64,000 nt of DNA from Streptomyces katrae (GCF_000717655.1 NZ_JNZY01000009.1:124001-188000); one strand, 5' to 3'; counted from the stretch's first letter, positions 8,212 to 17,099 are shown. A program made the numbers and translations. The notes: generated by a model not told the origin, from the sequence alone.

Positions 8212-9642
8212 ATGCGCCGTTCCAAAATCGTCTGCACGCTGGGCCCCGCCGTCGACTCGTATGAGCAGCTGAAAGCGCTCATCGAGGCAGGTATGAACGT
8301 GGCCCGATTCAACTTCAGCCACGGATCCCAGGCAGAACACCAGGAGCGGTACGACCGCGTCCGGAAGGTCTCCGAGGACACCGGGCGCGCGGTCGGCGTC
8401 CTCGCCGACCTCCAGGGTCCCAAGATCCGTCTGGAGACCTTCGCCGAGGGTCCCGTCGAGCTGGTGCGCGGTGACGAGTTCACCATCACCACCGAAGACG
8501 TCCCGGGTGACAAGTCCATCTGCGGCACCACCTACAAGGGCCTGCCGGGCGACGTGACCAAGGGCGACCAGGTCCTGATCAACGACGGCAACGTCGAGCT
8601 GCGGGTGATCGAGGTCGAAGGCCCGCGGGTCAGGACCATCGTCATCGAGGGCGGTGTCATCTCGGACCACAAGGGCATCAATCTGCCGGGTGCCGCCGTG
8701 AACGTCCCCGCCCTGTCGGAGAAGGACGTCGACGACCTCCGCTTCGCCCTGCGGATGGGCTGCGACATGGTCGCCCTGTCCTTCGTCCGCGACGCCAACG
8801 ACGTCAAGGACGTCCACAAGGTCATGGACGAGGAGGGCCGCCGGGTCCCCGTCATCGCCAAGGTGGAGAAGCCGCAGGCCGTCGAGAACATGGCGGCCGT
8901 GGTCGACGCCTTCGACGCGGTCATGGTGGCCCGTGGCGACCTGGCCGTCGAGTACCCGCTCGAGAAGGTCCCGATGGTCCAGAAGCGGCTCATCGAGATG
9001 TGCCGCCGCAACGCCAAGCCGGTGATCGTCGCGACCCAGATGATGGAGTCGATGATCACCAACTCGCGCCCGACGCGCGCGGAGGCGTCCGACGTCGCCA
9101 ACGCGATCCTCGACGGCGCGGACGCGGTCATGCTGTCGGCCGAGTCCTCGGTGGGCGCCTACCCGATCGAGACCGTCAAGACGATGTCGAAGATCGTCAC
9201 GGCGGCCGAGGAGGAGCTCCTCTCCAAGGGCCTCCAGCCGCTGGTCCCGGGCAAGAAGCCCCGTACCCAGGGCGGCTCCGTCGCCCGCGCGGCCTGCGAG
9301 ATCGCGGACTTCCTCGACGGCAAGGCACTCATCGCCTTCACCCAGTCCGGCGACACGGCCCGCCGCCTGTCGCGCTACCGCGTGACCCAGCCGATCCTGG
9401 CCTTCACCACCGACGTGAACACCCGCAACCAGCTCACGCTGAGCTGGGGCGTCGAGTCCTACATCGTCCCGCACGTGGACACCACCGACGCGATGGTCGA
9501 CCTGGTGGACGGCGAGCTGCTGAAGCTGGGCCGCTACAACGAGGGCGACACCATGGTCATCACCGCCGGCTCGCCCCCCGGCGTCCCGGGCACGACCAAC
9601 ATGGTCCGCGTCCACCACCTGGGCGGCCAGTCCCAGGGCTGA
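8212..9642 (+). CDS. pyk: pyruvate kinase
   Basis: Converts phosphoenolpyruvate and ADP to pyruvate and ATP. 476 aa, full length. The sequence begins MRRSKIVCTLGPAVDS. It carries the FNFSHG motif, the active-site stretch IAKVEKPQAVENM with the catalytic Lys, MVARGDLAVEYPLEKVP, and the TQMMESMI signature; the C-terminal allosteric domain follows. It is the end of the pfkA-pta-ackA-pyk block and closes at a strong bidirectional terminator. S. coelicolor has two pyk genes; position beside ackA fits the pyk2 locus there. Confidence 0.97.
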   Translation: MRRSKIVCTLGPAVDSYEQLKALIEAGMNVARFNFSHGSQAEHQERYDRVRKVSEDTGRAVGVLADLQGPKIRLETFAEGPVELVRGDEFTITTEDVPGDKSICGTTYKGLPGDVTKGDQVLINDGNVELRVIEVEGPRVRTIVIEGGVISDHKGINLPGAAVNVPALSEKDVDDLRFALRMGCDMVALSFVRDANDVKDVHKVMDEEGRRVPVIAKVEKPQAVENMAAVVDAFDAVMVARGDLAVEYPLEKVPMVQKRLIEMCRRNAKPVIVATQMMESMITNSRPTRAEASDVANAILDGADAVMLSAESSVGAYPIETVKTMSKIVTAAEEELLSKGLQPLVPGKKPRTQGGSVARAACEIADFLDGKALIAFTQSGDTARRLSRYRVTQPILAFTTDVNTRNQLTLSWGVESYIVPHVDTTDAMVDLVDGELLKLGRYNEGDTMVITAGSPPGVPGTTNMVRVHHLGGQSQG

Positions 9643-9673
9643 CACCGTACGGTGTGACTCTGCCGCACAGAGA

Positions 9674-9722
9674 CCGAGGGCGGCACCCCGATCCCAGGAG
9701 GGATCCGGGGTGCCGCCCTCGG
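9674..9722. terminator. bidirectional terminator between pyk and the secreted-protein gene
   Basis: A long hairpin: 17-bp arms CCGAGGGCGGCACCCCG and its complement, extended by ATCCC and GGGAT around an AGGA loop with one bulged C. It lies between two convergent genes. Confidence 0.85.
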
Positions 9723-9769
9723 TGCGTGCACGCGGTGCGCGGGGCCGTACGGGACTGCCCCGTACGGGA

Positions 9770-11047
9770 CTACTCCGGCGGGCCCATGTAGTTCTTGAGG
9801 CCCGGGACGGTGAGCGTGCCGCCGAACTGGCCGGCCTGGACGACCTTGACGTTCGTGAAGAACGCGAACGGGACGTTCAGGGGCGGCGGGCTGTTCGGGG
9901 TGAACTCGATCGGGATCAGGCCGAACAGGTTCCCCTTGAGGCTCTCGGTGTACATCGTCACCGTGCCGCCGCGGATCTTGGACGTGGAGCCGGAGCGGGA
10001 CTTCAGGTGGGCGACGTTCCCGCTCTTGCCGACCGTCTGGTAGAGGTCCTTGATGTCCAGCGAGTCCGCCGTGAACTTCAGGACCTTCTTCGTCTTGCCG
10101 CCGGCCGTCTTCACCTCGACGATGCCGTGGTAGTCCAGGCCGTAGAGGGTCAGCAGCGAGCTGTCGAGGTACCAGGGCTCGTCCGGCAGGAGCGGGATGC
10201 CCGGCTCCAGCTCGGCGTCGGCCAGCGCCTTGGCGTCGTACGTCGGGCAGGGGAAGGGTTGCTTCCCGTCCGCGTCCTTCGTCTCCTCGGGCTTCGGCTT
10301 GTCCTCGTCCGCCGTCGCGCCCGTCTCGTCCTTCGGATTCGCCGCGGTGTCCTTGACGTCCTGCGACAGCTCCTTGACGTCGACGCCGGCCTTCTTCGCC
10401 GCGTCGCGGATCGCGTCCGCGGCCGGGTCCGGTGCGGGCTTGGCCGGAGTCGGCGTCGCCGTGGCGGTCGTGGACGGCGTGGGCGTCGGGGTCGCCGACG
10501 GCTTCGCTGTCTCGAGCGGCTTGGTGATCCCGTCGACGATGCCCTTGAGCGCGTCTCCGACGCCCAGCGGGTCCAGCGGGTTCGGGGTCTTGGACGCGGA
10601 CGGCGCGGCGGCCGGGGCCGACGGCTCGGTCTGCTTCGACGCGGTGGTGGGACCGGCCGGCTTGCTGGCGGAAGGCTTCGGGGCCGGCGGGGTGACGCCG
10701 GGCGCCGGGGCCTTGGACGCACCGGGCGAGGGGGTCGCGGTGGGCGACGAACTCGGCGAGGGCGACGTGGAGGGGCTCGGAGAGGCCGACTCCGCGGGTG
10801 CGTCGGACCGCGTCACACACGGGCCGGGCGCGAAGGGGATCTCCTGGTCGTCGGCGAGGGCCAGCTTCGGGGCCACGCCCATTCCGACGAAGACCGCGGT
10901 GGGCATGGCCGCCAGCGCCATCGTCTTGCCGACGGGTATCTGGATCTTGTTCAGCAGCGACTTCCGGGGCGCGGCGTGCCGCGGGCCCCTTCTTTCACGG
11001 GACTCTGCGCTCGGGGCCACGCCCCGCTGCGTCTCGTCACCCCGCAC
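9770..11047 (-). CDS. exported Pro/Ser/Thr-rich protein, third gene of the DUF6230/DUF6114 cluster
   Basis: About 425 aa. An N-terminal basic stretch and hydrophobic segment (TMALAAMPTAVFVGMGVAP) end in a likely signal-peptidase site LALA|DD. A long low-complexity Ser/Pro/Ala/Thr linker follows, roughly residues 85-240. The C-terminal domain of about 190 residues contains Cys in FPCPTYD and a beta-rich pattern (IVEVKTAGGKTKKVLKF, GTLTVPGLK). The GTG at 11047 is chosen for its GGGAGG site 5 nt upstream; it overlaps the DUF6114 stop by 11 bp, which implies translational coupling. ATG 11062 is possible. I recall such genes being auto-annotated as hydrogenase-expression proteins, but nothing here supports that. 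Function unknown; probably cell wall or extracellular. Confidence 0.75.
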   Translation of the reverse strand: MRGDETQRGVAPSAESRERRGPRHAAPRKSLLNKIQIPVGKTMALAAMPTAVFVGMGVAPKLALADDQEIPFAPGPCVTRSDAPAESASPSPSTSPSPSSSPTATPSPGASKAPAPGVTPPAPKPSASKPAGPTTASKQTEPSAPAAAPSASKTPNPLDPLGVGDALKGIVDGITKPLETAKPSATPTPTPSTTATATPTPAKPAPDPAADAIRDAAKKAGVDVKELSQDVKDTAANPKDETGATADEDKPKPEETKDADGKQPFPCPTYDAKALADAELEPGIPLLPDEPWYLDSSLLTLYGLDYHGIVEVKTAGGKTKKVLKFTADSLDIKDLYQTVGKSGNVAHLKSRSGSTSKIRGGTVTMYTESLKGNLFGLIPIEFTPNSPPPLNVPFAFFTNVKVVQAGQFGGTLTVPGLKNYMGPPE

Positions 11048-11618
11048 TGTTCCTCCCGCCATCGGCGTGGGCAGTCGTCTCGCTCGCGTATGCCGTTTCC
11101 GTCTCACGGGGCGCCGGGATGCCTGAAATGCCCGGGATATCCTGGCGGTTGTCCGCCATCGCCGCCGACTTGCCCGTGCCGTCGTCCGGGACGGCGGCCT
11201 CTCCCTCCGTGCTGCCGGGAACCCACGACAGTGCGAGGGCGCCGCCGACCATGGAGAAGATGAAGCCCAGGAAGAACCCGCCGAGGTTGGACACCGGCAG
11301 GGACACCAGGGCCAGCAGGATCGAGGCGACCCCGGCGAAGACGCGGATGCTCTGCTGGAACCAGAGGGCCAGGCCCAGCGTCATCAGCAGGATGCCGATG
11401 ATCAGCGAGCCGGATCCGGTCGTCGTCGCCATCGCGAGAGTGACGTTGCCCAATCGCATGTCCGCGTACGGGAAGTACACGATCGGGACACCACCGAGGA
11501 GCATGAACAGGCCTGCCCAGAAGGGGCGGCGGCCGCGCCAGGCGTAGAAGTGGTAATACGCCACGGTGAGCAGAGCATCATCGGAGCGGCGAACGTAGAC
11601 CGGGGCCTGGTGGTTCAT
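11037..11618 (-). CDS. DUF6114 integral membrane protein
   Basis: 193 aa with about four hydrophobic helices: FWAGLFMLLGGVPIVYFPY, GSLIIGILLMTLGLALWF, IRVFAGVASILLALVSL and GGFFLGFIFSMVGGALAL. A hydrophilic C-terminal tail of about 55 residues follows. The family name is from memory of Streptomyces proteins lying next to DUF6230 genes. The ATG at 11618 has AGGGAG about 11 nt upstream. It is the middle gene of three same-strand genes and overlaps the next one, which suggests a membrane partner for two exported proteins. Molecular function unknown. Confidence 0.72.
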   Translation of the reverse strand: MNHQAPVYVRRSDDALLTVAYYHFYAWRGRRPFWAGLFMLLGGVPIVYFPYADMRLGNVTLAMATTTGSGSLIIGILLMTLGLALWFQQSIRVFAGVASILLALVSLPVSNLGGFFLGFIFSMVGGALALSWVPGSTEGEAAVPDDGTGKSAAMADNRQDIPGISGIPAPRETETAYASETTAHADGGRNSAG

Positions 11619-11732
11619 GGACTACAGCTCCCTGGAAACGGTGGTACGGAGAACTAGGTGGAGCCCCGGACGGGCGGGCGGAATCGGCTGCAGCCGGCGC
11701 CGACCGCCCCTCCGGTCACGCTCCGGGACGGA

Positions 11733-12371
11733 TTACTTCTCGTCCTGGTAGCACGGCTGGTCGCCGCCGAGCAGGCGCAGCTTGAGGTCGGGCAGCTTGA
11801 ACGTGCCCGCCGTCGTCGCCCACGCCTTCTGGCGCACGTTCGTCAGGATCGCCTTGTCGGCGCGCTGGGAGAACGCGTAGGGGCTCGCGACCGTACCGGC
11901 CTGCGGCTTGGTCTTGTGGCTCGAGTCGCCCACGGCGACACCGATGTCCAGGTTCTTGAACTCGGCGTCGGTGTCGAGCTCCGCAACATCCAGGTAGATG
12001 TTGTCGGCGACGGCCGGCTTGCCCTTGTGGCCCGTCCGCAGCTGCAGCGTGATGTTGCCCAGCGGGGTCGGGGTCACCAGCGACTGGCACATGTTGGTGA
12101 TCTCGGCGTGGCTGAACCCGGAGATGGTGACCGGGTGGTGCGCAGCGTTGCCCTTGAGATCGTGACCCTCGGCGATACCGCCGTACTGAATGAGGTTGTC
12201 ACCGTCGAGCTTGTCGGCCGAGACCTTGAAGTCCTGGCCGGAGACGCTGAAGGACGCCGCGAGGGCACCCTGCGCCAGACCCACACCGACCGCGGCGGTT
12301 GCCGCGATGCTCGGCACCATGACGAGCGCGAAGCGCTTCCATCTGGTCCCGCCACGAACCTGAGAACTCAT
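11733..12371 (-). CDS. DUF6230 exported protein
   Basis: 212 aa. The N-terminus RWKRFALVMVPSIAATAAV then QGALAA|SF is a signal peptide or uncleaved anchor. The rest is a single domain rich in beta-strand patterns (FKVSADKL, GNITLQLRTG, FKNLDIGVAVG) and ends TFKLPDLKLRLLGGDQPCYQDEK-like with one Cys; there is another Cys near the middle (NMCQSL), so one disulfide is possible. A strong site GAAGGAGGAAC precedes the ATG. It is the first gene of the three-gene cluster. Public annotation sometimes calls such proteins cholesterol esterase; I see no GxSxG motif or hydrolase triad. Confidence 0.72.
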   Translation of the reverse strand: MSSQVRGGTRWKRFALVMVPSIAATAAVGVGLAQGALAASFSVSGQDFKVSADKLDGDNLIQYGGIAEGHDLKGNAAHHPVTISGFSHAEITNMCQSLVTPTPLGNITLQLRTGHKGKPAVADNIYLDVAELDTDAEFKNLDIGVAVGDSSHKTKPQAGTVASPYAFSQRADKAILTNVRQKAWATTAGTFKLPDLKLRLLGGDQPCYQDEK

Positions 12372-12860
12372 TATTCGTTCCTCCTTCTCGGACGTACATC
12401 TCCGGTCCGGGCCGTACCCGTCCTGGGATGGGAGAAGTGCTACGTCCTCGGGAAGGAGCGCAGGCGGCCGAGCCGCGACAGAGCCGCGTCCGGTACACCG
12501 GCGTTCACCCCCGAGCGACAACCACTGGGTCACGCGTTCGCGCAACCAGGAGGACAGGCTCCGCCGGTGTGGCGAAGACCCCCCTGTCCCACGGCCGGTG
12601 CCACTGCCACCGGCCGGCCCGGTGGGGACCCTCCACCGCGGCTCCGGATGAGCGGCTCTGCGGGAAGGACCGAGCGTCGCCGATCGTGGTCCATTCCAGG
12701 CCGGGGCACAAGGGGGGTCGTTACTGGCGGGTAACGGCAAGATAACCGGGGATCGACCGGCCGCCATCGGGTGACGACGCAGGGTGTCACCAAGGGCCAC
12801 GACAGAGCGGCGGATTCATGAACACACCGGACAGATCACGGGGTTCCTCTTACTGCGAGT
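12372..12860. other. long upstream region of the DUF6230 cluster
   Basis: About 490 bp with no supported gene. It contains one clear dyad at 12720-12735 (GTTAC and GTAAC around TGGCGG), a plausible regulator site for the minus-strand cluster. GC-rich sequence closer to the ATG shows no convincing -35/-10 pair. Confidence 0.5.
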
Positions 12861-12906
12861 AACAGCGGCCGCAATTGCCAAGTTTTGGCAAAGTGCGGCC
12901 GCTGTT
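12861..12906. terminator. two-tier hairpin terminator
   Basis: Outer arms AACAGCGGCCGCA and TGCGGCCGCTGTT enclose an inner stem (TTGCCAA and TTGGCAA). It lies just downstream of the thioredoxin-TPR gene on the minus strand and insulates the DUF6230 cluster. Confidence 0.85.
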
Positions 12907-12979
12907 TCTCTACGTGTCAATAAATCGCCGGTGGTCCGGCGGCCTGCCGGACGACTCCGGAAGAGACACGGAGCGGGCT

Positions 12980-13984
12980 CTAGAACAGCACCCGTGCGAG
13001 CGCCGTACGCGCCGCCGCCACCCGGGGATCGTCCGCCCCGATGACCTCGAACAGCTCCAGCAGCCGCACCCGCACCGCGTCGCGGTCGGCGCCGGCCGTC
13101 ACCCGGACCGCGTCCACCAGGCGCCCGAAGGCGTCCTCCACGTGGCCGCCGACCAGATCCAGGTCCGCGGCGGCGATCTGGGCCGCCGGGTCCTTCGGGT
13201 CCTCGGCCGCCGCGGCGCGAACCGCCTGCGGGTTCATGTCCTTGACCCGGGCGAGCAGCTCGGCCTGGGCCAGACCCAGCTTGGCCTCGCTGTTGGCCGG
13301 GTCGTCCGCCAGTACGTTCTTGTAGGCCTGCACCGCGCCCCCCAGGTCACCGGCGTCCAGCGCCACGACCGCCGCCTCGAGCAGCGCGTCGTACGGGCCC
13401 TCCGGGGCCGCGGCCTCGGCGGCCGGGGCGGCCGCGGGGACGCCCACGGCGTTCGGGTCCACCTCGATGCCGATGATCCCGAAGCGCTCCTCGGCGACCT
13501 GGACCAGCTGCGCCAGGGTCGCGCGGATCTCCTGCTCGGGCGCCACGCCCTGGAACAGCGGCAGCACCTGGCCCGCGACCACGGCGAACACGGCCGGGAT
13601 GCCCTGGATGCCGAACTGCTGCATCAGCATCTGGTTGGAGTCGACGTCGACCTTGGCGAGGAGCAGGCGGCCGTTCGCCTCGATCGTCAGACGCTCCAGC
13701 AGCGGGCTGAGCTGCTTGCACGGTTCGCACCACTCGGCCCAGAAGTCCAGGACGACCGGGACCTCGGCGGAGAGCTGGAGGACGTCGCGTTCGAAGCCGG
13801 CCTCGTCGACGTCGATCACGAGCGCGGACGGCGGCACGGCACCCGCGGAGGCGGGCGCGCCACCCTGGGCGGCCTGCCGGGCCGCTGCGGCACGGGCCTG
13901 CTCGGCCTTCGCCTTGGCCTCGCCGGCCGCCTTCACCGCGGCAAGGTCGACGACGCCGCTCATGGACATGTTTCTGGGCTGCAT
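12980..13984 (-). CDS. thioredoxin-like protein with TPR-like C-terminus (YbbN/CnoX type)
   Basis: 334 aa. After a low-complexity Ala/Lys/Gln N-terminus (residues 1-50) comes a thioredoxin fold with active site WAEWCEPCK and the GIQGIPAVF region. The C-terminal half is helical with TPR-like periodicity (ALLEAAVVALDAGDLGGAVQAY, LADDPANSEAKLGLAQAEL). Proteins of this build act as holdases or redox co-chaperones in the cytoplasm. CxxC is kept here (CEPC), so redox activity is possible. The start ATG 13984 has GGGGGAGGA upstream; ATGs at 13969 and 13963 are alternatives. It is divergent from the TetR gene. Confidence 0.88.
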   Translation of the reverse strand: MQPRNMSMSGVVDLAAVKAAGEAKAKAEQARAAAARQAAQGGAPASAGAVPPSALVIDVDEAGFERDVLQLSAEVPVVLDFWAEWCEPCKQLSPLLERLTIEANGRLLLAKVDVDSNQMLMQQFGIQGIPAVFAVVAGQVLPLFQGVAPEQEIRATLAQLVQVAEERFGIIGIEVDPNAVGVPAAAPAAEAAAPEGPYDALLEAAVVALDAGDLGGAVQAYKNVLADDPANSEAKLGLAQAELLARVKDMNPQAVRAAAAEDPKDPAAQIAAADLDLVGGHVEDAFGRLVDAVRVTAGADRDAVRVRLLELFEVIGADDPRVAAARTALARVLF

Positions 13985-14135
13985 GCGTACATCCTCCCCC
14001 GTGTGCGCGCGCCGACGAAAAAGATCGGCCGAAATGCCTTCTTGCCCGCGTCGAACCGATCGGTTGTGCGGGGCTCGTGTGGTGTGGCGCCGGGTCCCCA
14101 CCTGGCGCCGGTAGCTCTTCGCGTGGTCGTCGCTC

Positions 14136-14158
14136 TTACGCTACGAGCCGTAGCGTAA
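14136..14158. promoter_or_regulatory. TetR-type operator, perfect dyad
   Basis: Arms TTACGCTACG and CGTAGCGTAA are separated by AGC. The site lies 87 bp before the TetR ATG and about 150 bp before the divergent thioredoxin-TPR gene, so it is a good candidate for autoregulation and possibly control of both. Confidence 0.75.
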
Positions 14159-14244
14159 CTCCTCGCGGCCATTCGTGCCCCGTGATCTCAAGCACAGCAT
14201 TTCGGGGGCCGCCGGTTCCGCTACCGACGGGTATGGTCTGCGCC

Positions 14245-14871
14245 ATGCGCAAGCCCAGCCCCCCGACCGGACGCACCGGCCGCCCCCGCAGCGCCGCCGC
14301 GGACGCGGCGATCCTCGCCGCGACGCGGGACGCACTGGTCGAGCTGGGCTGGTCGAAGCTGACGATGGGCGACGTGTCCGCCCGGGCCGGGGTCGCCAAG
14401 ACCACCCTCTACCGCCGCTGGACGGGCAAGAACGAGCTGGTCGTGGACGCCGTCGCGGAGCTCTTCGACTCCCTCGAGCTCCCCGACCGGGGCTCCCTCG
14501 AAGCCGACATAGAGAACGTGGTCCTCCAGTTCGCGGCGCTGCTGCGGCGGCCGGAGGCCCGTACCGCCCTGATGGCCGTCGTCGCCGAGTCCACCCGGGA
14601 CGAGGCCCTGCGCGACCGCATCCGGTCGGCGATCGTGGACCGGCAGAAACGTCTCGTCGTACTGGGTCGCGAACGGGCCCAGGCCCGCGGCGAACTCCCG
14701 TACGAGGAGGACGAGGACCTCGCCTGCCGCACCACGGACCTGATCTTCGACGTGATCGCCGGAACGGTGGTGCACCGGGCGCTGGTCAGCTCGGAGCCGG
14801 TGGACGAGCTGTGGGTGGCCACCTTCACGGCCCTGCTGATGCACGGCCTCCAGGGCCCGGCCCCCGCCTGA
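14245..14871 (+). CDS. TetR/AcrR-family transcriptional regulator
   Basis: 208 aa. The N-terminal HTH is typical of TetR (AAILAATRDALVELGWSKLT, then MGDVSARAGVAKTTLYRRW). The helical ligand-binding domain follows, with DLIFDVIAGTVVHRALVSSEPVDE. The ATG at 14245 follows TATGGT by seven bases, so the message may be leaderless; an in-frame ATG at 14233 is possible. A perfect dyad lies upstream. The neighbours are a redox chaperone (divergent) and icmA (convergent). Ligand unknown. Confidence 0.9.
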   Translation: MRKPSPPTGRTGRPRSAAADAAILAATRDALVELGWSKLTMGDVSARAGVAKTTLYRRWTGKNELVVDAVAELFDSLELPDRGSLEADIENVVLQFAALLRRPEARTALMAVVAESTRDEALRDRIRSAIVDRQKRLVVLGRERAQARGELPYEEDEDLACRTTDLIFDVIAGTVVHRALVSSEPVDELWVATFTALLMHGLQGPAPA

Positions 14872-14885
14872 CCCCCGCCCGGCAC

Positions 14886-14942
14886 GGCGAAGGCCGGCCG
14901 CGGCCACCCCCGCACAGGGGCGCCCACGACCGGCCTTCCGCC
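14886..14942. terminator. terminator between convergent tetR and icmA
   Basis: Arms GAAGGCCGG (14889-14897) and CCGGCCTTC (14930-14938), extended by CGGC and GCCG on the outside. It sits between two convergent stop codons. Confidence 0.7.
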
Positions 14943-14963
14943 GCACGGACGGGGACCGGGCGA

Positions 14964-16664
14964 TCAGAAGCCCGGCGGCTCCGTGTACGTGCCCCACTCG
15001 TCGCGCAGCACGTTGCAGATCTCGCCGAGCGTGGCCTCGGCGCGCACCGCGTCCAGCATCGCCGGGATCATGTTCGACCCGTCGCGGGCGGCGGCCAGCA
15101 TGGCGTCCAGCGAGGACTTCACCTTGGCGTCGTCGCGCCGCTCCTTGCGCGCGGCCAGCTGCTGCACCTGCACGCGCTCGACCTCGTGGCTGACGCGCAG
15201 GATCTCCAGGTCCCCGGTCACCGACCCGTGGTGCACGTTGACGCCGACGACCCGCTTGTCGCCCTTTTCCAGCGACCGCTGGTACTGGAAGGCCGACTCG
15301 GCGATCTCCCCGGTGAACCAGCCGTCCTCGATGCCGCGCAGGATGCCCGAGGTGATCGGCCCGATCGGGTGCTGCCCGTCCGGGTGGGCGCGCAGGCCGC
15401 GCTCCTTGATCTGCTCGAAGATCTTCTCGGCGTCGGCCTCGATGCGGTCGGTGAGCTGCTCCACGTACCAGGAACCGCCCAGCGGGTCGGCCACGTTGGC
15501 CACCCCGGTCTCCTCCATCAGCACCTGCTGCGTGCGCAGGGCGATCTCGGCCGCCTGCTCGCTCGGCAGCGCGAGGGTCTCGTCGAGGGCGTTGGTGTGC
15601 AGGGAGTTGGTGCCGCCGAGGACGGCCGCGAGGGCCTCGACGGCGGTGCGCACGACGTTGTTGTAGGGCTGCTGCGCGGTCAGCGAGACGCCGGCCGTCT
15701 GGGTGTGGAAGCGCAGCCACATCGACTTCTCACTCTGCGCCCCGTACACCTCCTTCATCCAGCGCGCCCAGATCCGGCGGGCGGCGCGGAACTTGGCGAT
15801 CTCCTCGAAGAAGTCGAGGTGCGCGTCGAAGAAGAAGGAGAGACCGGACGCGAAGTGGTCCACGTCCAGGCCCCGGGAGAGGCCCAGTTCCACGTAGCCG
15901 AAGCCGTCGGCCAGGGTGTACGCGAGCTCCTGCGCGGCCGTGGCCCCGGCCTCGCGGATGTGGTAGCCGGAGACGGACAGCGGCTTGTAGGCCGGGATGC
16001 CCTTCGCGCAGTACTCCATGAGGTCGCCGATGAGGCGCAGGTGCGGCTCGGGTTCGAAGAGCCACTCCTTCTGGGCGATGTACTCCTTGAAGATGTCCGT
16101 CTGCAGGGTGCCGTTGAGCAGGGCCGGGTCCACGCCCTGCCGTTCGGCGGCGACCAGGTACATGCAGAAGGCGGGCACGGCCGGGCCGGAGATCGTCATC
16201 GACGTGGTCACGTCGCCGAGCGGGATGTCCTTGAACAGGACCTCCATGTCGGCGGCGGAGTCTATGGCGACTCCGCAGTGGCCGACCTCGCCGAGCGAGC
16301 GGGGGTCGTCGGAGTCGCGCCCCATGAGGGTCGGCATGTCGAAGGCCACGGAGAGCCCGCCGCCGCCGGCGGCCAGGATCATCTTGTAGCGCTCGTTGGT
16401 CTGCTCGGCGTTGCCGAACCCGGCGAACTGCCGGATGGTCCAGGTCCGGCCGCGGTATCCGGTGGCGTGCAGGCCGCGGGTGTAGGGGTACTCCCCCGGC
16501 CAGCCGATGCGCTCGAATCCCTCGTACGAGTCACCGGGCCGGGGCCCGTAGACGGGATCGACGTCATCCCCGGAGAGCGTGGTGAAATCGGCCTCGCGCT
16601 TGCGGGCCTTGTCGTAACGGGCCTGCCAGCGGCGGCGGCCCTCCTCGATGGCGTCTGCGTCCAT
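14964..16664 (-). CDS. icmA: isobutyryl-CoA mutase large subunit
   Basis: Coenzyme-B12-dependent interconversion of isobutyryl-CoA and n-butyryl-CoA, linking valine catabolism to butyrate units for polyketides. It needs the small IcmB subunit, which is not in this window. Starting at the second ATG (16664) gives 566 aa, the length I know for IcmA. It then places Phe80 in TIRQFAGFG and Gln198 in EYIAQKEW, the residues that separate isobutyryl-CoA mutase from methylmalonyl-CoA mutase (Tyr and Arg there). The B12-binding domain is absent, as expected for IcmA. ATG 16670 would add two residues. A palindromic operator abuts the start codon and no ribosome site is visible, so a leaderless or near-leaderless message is likely. 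Confidence 0.93.
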   Translation of the reverse strand: MDADAIEEGRRRWQARYDKARKREADFTTLSGDDVDPVYGPRPGDSYEGFERIGWPGEYPYTRGLHATGYRGRTWTIRQFAGFGNAEQTNERYKMILAAGGGGLSVAFDMPTLMGRDSDDPRSLGEVGHCGVAIDSAADMEVLFKDIPLGDVTTSMTISGPAVPAFCMYLVAAERQGVDPALLNGTLQTDIFKEYIAQKEWLFEPEPHLRLIGDLMEYCAKGIPAYKPLSVSGYHIREAGATAAQELAYTLADGFGYVELGLSRGLDVDHFASGLSFFFDAHLDFFEEIAKFRAARRIWARWMKEVYGAQSEKSMWLRFHTQTAGVSLTAQQPYNNVVRTAVEALAAVLGGTNSLHTNALDETLALPSEQAAEIALRTQQVLMEETGVANVADPLGGSWYVEQLTDRIEADAEKIFEQIKERGLRAHPDGQHPIGPITSGILRGIEDGWFTGEIAESAFQYQRSLEKGDKRVVGVNVHHGSVTGDLEILRVSHEVERVQVQQLAARKERRDDAKVKSSLDAMLAAARDGSNMIPAMLDAVRAEATLGEICNVLRDEWGTYTEPPGF

Positions 16665-16673
16665 ACCCATGAA

Positions 16674-16695
16674 TTTACTAGGACGTCCTAGTAAA
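16674..16695 (-). promoter_or_regulatory. 22-bp perfect palindrome at the icmA start
   Basis: TTTACTAGGAC is followed directly by its exact reverse complement, ending 3 bp upstream of the first ATG. On the icmA strand the second half contains TAGTAA, a plausible -10. A bound repressor would therefore cover the promoter. Confidence 0.75.
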
Positions 16696-16707
16696 TGTCG
16701 ATGGGAA

Positions 16708-16730
16708 ACCCCGGGGAGTATCCCCGGGGT
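16708..16730. terminator. hairpin terminator of the DUF3817 gene
   Basis: Arms ACCCCGGGGA and TCCCCGGGGT with a GTA loop, just downstream of the DUF3817 stop and upstream of the icmA promoter. Confidence 0.75.
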
Positions 16731-16751
16731 GCCCGATGGAGGAGCGGCGCT

Positions 16752-17081
16752 CTAGGCGTCGACGGTGGCCACGGCGTCCGCGACCAGCGGCTCGACCTCG
16801 GCGCGGACCTTGCGCTCGACGAAGAAGGCGGCCAGCGGGATCGTGCCGGAGACGAGCACCCAGAGGAGCTTCGGGAACGGCCACCTGGCCTTGGAGCCCA
16901 GGTCGAAGGCGAACACCAGGTAGATCATGAACAGCACACCGTGCACCTGGGAGACCGCCAGGGTCAGGTCGGCGCCGGTGTCGAAGCCGTACTTGAAAAC
17001 CATGCAGGTGCAGAGGATCAACAGCATGACCGCGGTCAGGTAGGCCATGACGCGGTAGCGGGTCAGCACGCTTCGTTTCAT
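16752..17081 (-). CDS. DUF3817 membrane protein (paralogue 1)
   Basis: 109 aa. Three hydrophobic helices: VMAYLTAVMLLILCTCMVF, QVHGVLFMIYLVFAFDL and LLWVLVSGTIPLAAFFV. The VHGVLFMIYLVF block and the KARWP loop are typical of DUF3817. A paralogue lies at 21773-22123, and both share a 25-nt upstream element. The ATG at 17081 has no strong ribosome site. Function unknown; an integral membrane protein. Confidence 0.85.
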   Translation of the reverse strand: MKRSVLTRYRVMAYLTAVMLLILCTCMVFKYGFDTGADLTLAVSQVHGVLFMIYLVFAFDLGSKARWPFPKLLWVLVSGTIPLAAFFVERKVRAEVEPLVADAVATVDA

Positions 17082-17099
17082 GGCTACGAGCGTAACCAT

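Noticed and set aside
14964..16664. Methylmalonyl-CoA mutase large subunit
   Set aside because: Phe80 and Gln198 replace the Tyr and Arg of methylmalonyl-CoA mutase, and the protein is 566 aa without a B12 domain. These mark isobutyryl-CoA mutase.
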